Of a stretch of 64,000 nt of DNA, positions 61,758 through 64,000 are shown one piece after another. Both the position numbers and the translations under genes were made by a program. The stretch lies in NCBI GenBank assembly GCA_023376005.1, contig CM042157.1, positions 56,067,287 through 56,131,286 on the forward strand. The letters are read 5' to 3'. How positions within the stretch are numbered: position 1 is the first letter of the stretch; the number at the start of each line of letters is the position of its first letter. The notes beneath the pieces were generated by a model that worked only from the letters and a program-made list of their open reading frames with translations, did no database searches and had not been told where the DNA came from. The stretch comes from Doryteuthis pealeii. Lineage: Eukaryota; Mollusca; Cephalopoda; Myopsida; Loliginidae.

Positions 61758-62559
61758 GAGTTTTTGAATTCTCTGTAAAAGAAAAAAAAAAAGAAGATAG
61801 GTTAGCAATTATGTAAATTATGTTATGCCATAATGATTTCAGAAAAATAGTTAAAATGTTGAAAAAATCAAATTCTAGTTTGAACTAATGTTTTTTTGAA
61901 AAAAAAAAAGTGTATGAAGGTCATTCAGTAAATAAGGTTTTTTGGGTTTTTTTTTGTTTTGTTTTTTTAAAGCAAAACTTTTATTTTCCTGATTTTTTTC
62001 CATAAATATAAACTCTACATTGTTTGGAATTGATTTATTGCAAGAATTACTTTAATCTTGCAAAAATATTTCTTTTGAAGCTATTCAAAATGGTGGCTAA
62101 TCACACAGAATGCTCCCAGTTTGAACAGAGGTCTGTCATCAAATCTTTGGTCGCTGAGAAGTGTAAATCATATGGAATTTACAGAAGAACATGTTATATG
62201 TACAAAGAAGTATGTTTTAGTCTAGAAATTATTTGCAAATAGGCTAAACATAGGTTTGCTACTACTAGTCAAAAAGACAGTCTATGGATTGGAAACACAC
62301 TGACTCTCCAGGAAAGAAAAAGTTCCAGACACAGTAGTTAGTAAAGAAAGTCTTCTGAGACATGAAAGCATTCATCACTATTGATTTCCTCGAAAAAAGG
62401 TGCAACTGTAAACAGTGCTTCCTATTGCTAACTCCTTAGCCAAAAGTTGCCTTATTTATTGAATGACCCTCATACTTTTATCATATGGTTGATAGTTCAT
62501 AAAACTTATTTTATGAGTTGCACTAAAGATGCACATTTAGCACAAGTTATTTTTGTAGG

Positions 62560-62738
62560 AATTAACAACCTGAGTTCAAATACTAGATGAAACTGTTTTT
62601 ATTTTACTTCATGCTTTGGAAAGGTATGAATCCATCTGTTCTCCCTCCAGCTATGTGAAAATAATAGAGCAAGCAGGGTTATTTAGCCTTGGTACAACAA
62701 CCAGTCTAGGAGAAGGAAAACTCTGAATTCAAACATTG
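62560..62738 (+). mobile_element. SINE family 2, head-truncated
   Basis: From ACCTGAGTTCAAATACTAGA (box-B region) through CTCCCTCCAGCTATGTGAAA to CAGTCTAGGAGAAGGAAAAC. Box A is not visible. Confidence 0.6.
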
Positions 62739-62823
62739 ACCATATATGTATATCTTTTTGTACCTGTAAATAAAAAGAACTTCAATTATTTATAAAAACT
62801 TAAATCATGAGCACAGAGATAAA

Positions 62824-62828
<5 letters not shown>

Positions 62829-62869
<41 letters not shown>

Positions 62870-62881
62870 GGAGAATATGTG

Positions 62882-62916
<35 letters not shown>

Positions 62917-62925
62917 CTCCCAAAT
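62829..62925. repeat. TA repeat, then a 12-bp inverted repeat around a 30-base T run
   Basis: (TA)n at 62829-62866. ATTTGGGAGAAT (62865-62876) and its exact inverse ATTCTCCCAAAT (62914-62925) surround ATGTGC and T30 (62883-62912). Confidence 0.85.
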
Positions 62926-62952
62926 ACACTGTCGGCTGAAAATAGCTAAAAG

Positions 62953-62959
<7 letters not shown>

Positions 62960-63014
<55 letters not shown>
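62960..63014. repeat. TA microsatellite, about 27 units
   Basis: Uninterrupted (TA)n about 180 bases before the exon acceptor. Confidence 0.92.
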
Positions 63015-63017
<3 letters not shown>

Positions 63018-63197
63018 ACCTGTGAATCTATTCACAGTCCATTATGTTATTGACTCTTCTATTTTGAAATTACTGAAGGATTTTAATTAACCTTTCATAT
63101 TCTACTCATAGTGGAGGGGTTGGGTAAATACACTAATTTTTCTGCCTTTATTCTATAGAACAATTATTGTTTTTATAACCATTATTATCTTTTCCAG

Positions 63198-63407
63198 TAC
63201 GACCGTCCACACTACAACCAATTCGTCCGAAGAAGAAAATTAAACCAAATGTAGGTGATTTCTTCAAAGATGAGGATCTGGATGGGGAAAGTGGTTCTCC
63301 TCCCGGAGATCCCATACTGGGCAACATAGATGATCTACAGACACCAGAAGACCTCGACACGCCTGAAGAAGTTGATGTGGAAGATTTAGGAGAAATTGAT
63401 TGGGAGA
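63198..63407 (+). CDS. Coding exon (downstream) of a BNIP2/caytaxin-like gene, acidic motif
   Basis: Acceptor TTTTCCAG ends at 63197 and donor GTGAGT starts at 63408. Entering in phase 1 from the exon at 59523, it reads 70 codons without a stop and leaves in phase 1. It starts VRPSTLQPIRPKKKIKPN, a basic stretch, then FFKDEDLDGESGSPPGD, then the acidic run DDLQTPEDLDTPEE and GEIDWE. BNIP2, caytaxin (ATCAY) and PRUNE2/BMCC1 share this order ahead of their C-terminal BCH (CRAL-TRIO-like) domain: a basic K/R patch, then acidic repeats of the type LDTPDELD/LDTP, then an EWEDD-like motif. Those proteins bind small GTPase regulators, kinesin light chain or metabolic enzymes in the cytoplasm. The BCH domain is not in the window, so the family call is good but not final and orthology within the family is open. 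Confidence 0.68.
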
Positions 63408-63704
63408 GTGAGTTTTTTTTTTTAAAACATTTCCTAATAGAAGCAAAAATTATAGAGACGATTGACAAACCTGTTTTTTTTTTTTTTCTCTTTCTTCTAT
63501 ATTCTCTGATTTCTTATAAGCTGCTACAATTGTGGAATGTAATGAAATGATATTTCTTTGTTTATTAAAAGGTGATGACATAAGAACTGAATTATTATTA
63601 ATTGATTATAAGATCCTTAATTACTAAGTCTGATTGCATTATCCTTATGTCAATTCATATATTTTGAAAAATGAATGGAAATAAAAACCATTAATTGATG
63701 TTAT

Positions 63705-64000
63705 CATTTTTTCAGTAGAACATCTGCCTAGGAATCATGAGGTTCCAGGTTTGATACTGGTCCTCACTAACGGCTACACGCCGAGTTGTGTGCACATGCG
63801 CTGTATCTCATTTCCAAATAAATTTTAAAGTTTATTTGGAGTGAGTGCACATATGTGCTCACTTCAAATAATCTGGTCCTCACTAACTTGGCATATGAGT
63901 AGCACGACTTGGACAATCCTATCTGTGCGGTAAAGCATCTGGGAGCTGATGGTAGGTGTTGTGCTCTACCTCAGCAAAAACAATCTCCTTGGTCTAGTGC
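63705..64000 (+). mobile_element. tRNA-derived SINE, family 1, interrupted by a 116-base insertion
   Basis: A worn head (AGTAGAACATCTGCCTAGGA, AGGTTCCAGGTTTGATACTG) runs to 63771. It is interrupted by 63772-63887 and resumes with TTGGCATATGAGTAGCACGA, GCTCTACCTCAG and AATCTCCTTGGTCTAG, running off the window. Box A is gone. Confidence 0.7.
63772..63887. repeat. Small palindrome-rich insertion with 15-base flanking repeat
   Basis: CTGGTCCTCACTAAC occurs at 63757-63771 and again at 63873-63887, bracketing the insert. Inside are CCAAATAAA/TTTATTTGG (about 63815-63840) and GTGAGTGCACATATGTGCTCAC (63841-63862), both inverted repeats. Confidence 0.65.

Larger units (their letters stand above)
41807..61765 (-). 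repeat. Right arm of the ~19.9 kb inverted repeat (cleaner copy)
   Basis: Reverse complement of 21935-41781. Where the three copies can be compared, this arm usually agrees with one of the other two when they differ, as expected of the best-polished version. It is the arm to use for annotation. It continues without a break into single-copy sequence past 61765, while the left arm stops at the gap. Confidence 0.93.
59758..63197 (+). other. Intron of the BNIP2/caytaxin-like gene
   Basis: A 3440-base intron between two phase-1 splice sites (GTAAGT donor, TTTTCCAG acceptor). It holds a VNTR-core element (59925-60300, minus), degenerate SINE-2 pieces, a tRNA-derived SINE (61500-61757, minus), long A and T runs, and two TA microsatellites. 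The palindrome arm ends inside it near 61765. No coding exon is recognisable in between. The 72-codon open frame at 62024-62242 has no supporting features. Confidence 0.6.

Noticed and set aside
63148..63468. 106-codon open frame, minus strand
   Set aside because: Shadow of the plus-strand exon at 63198-63407, whose splice sites and phase are consistent.

Overview
This is non-coding-rich DNA from an animal nuclear genome. It is AT-rich and packed with microsatellites, tRNA-derived SINEs, worn Tc1/mariner and LINE fragments and one spliced gene. The repeat types (mariner relics with motifs such as HIIVFGVITSNGDVMPPFI, two SINE families with tRNA-like heads, RTE-type LINE tails) recall cephalopod, especially octopus, genomes. 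That assignment is inference from memory.

The layout is dominated by an apparent assembly problem. A 100-base N gap (21835-21934) separates two contigs. Contig 2 opens with a ~19.9 kb arm (21935-41781) that is read back as its reverse complement (41807-61765) around a ~25-base loop. The first ~10.2 kb of contig 1 (1-10244) is a third copy, in the same orientation as the left arm. The three copies share every transposon and microsatellite and differ by scattered private one- to few-base indels. The right arm usually reads like the consensus. This fits unpolished long-read error in a fold-back read and an overlapping contig better than three real loci. If so, the likely true order is reverse complement of 21834..10245, then 41807..64000, and only ~34 kb of the window is unique.

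Unique part of contig 1 (10245-21834): degenerate SINE and LINE pieces, an internally deleted Tc1-like element with TA target duplication and clear inverted termini (15322-16370), a tRNA-derived SINE, several copies of a repeat family with a variable tandem core (called the VNTR-core element here), and a near full-length 5S rRNA-derived sequence inside one of them. It is visibly richer in CpG than the rest.

Palindrome arms (best read on 41807-61765): mariner relics, a 194-bp fold-back MITE with 7-bp target duplication, a possible hAT-like element, VNTR-core elements, tRNA SINEs, an RTE-type LINE tail and the first recognised coding exon. The last 2.2 kb (61766-64000) is single copy and holds the next coding exon.

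The one gene recognised lies on the + strand: two phase-compatible exons (59523-59757 and 63198-63407) joined by a 3.4 kb intron. The acidic DDLQTPEDLDTPEE...GEIDWE segment resembles the N-terminal region of the BNIP2/caytaxin/PRUNE2 (BCH domain) family. The BCH domain would lie beyond the window. A broken mirror copy of the first exon lies at 23961-24189 and should not be counted as a second gene. No operon, CRISPR array or other multi-gene system is present.
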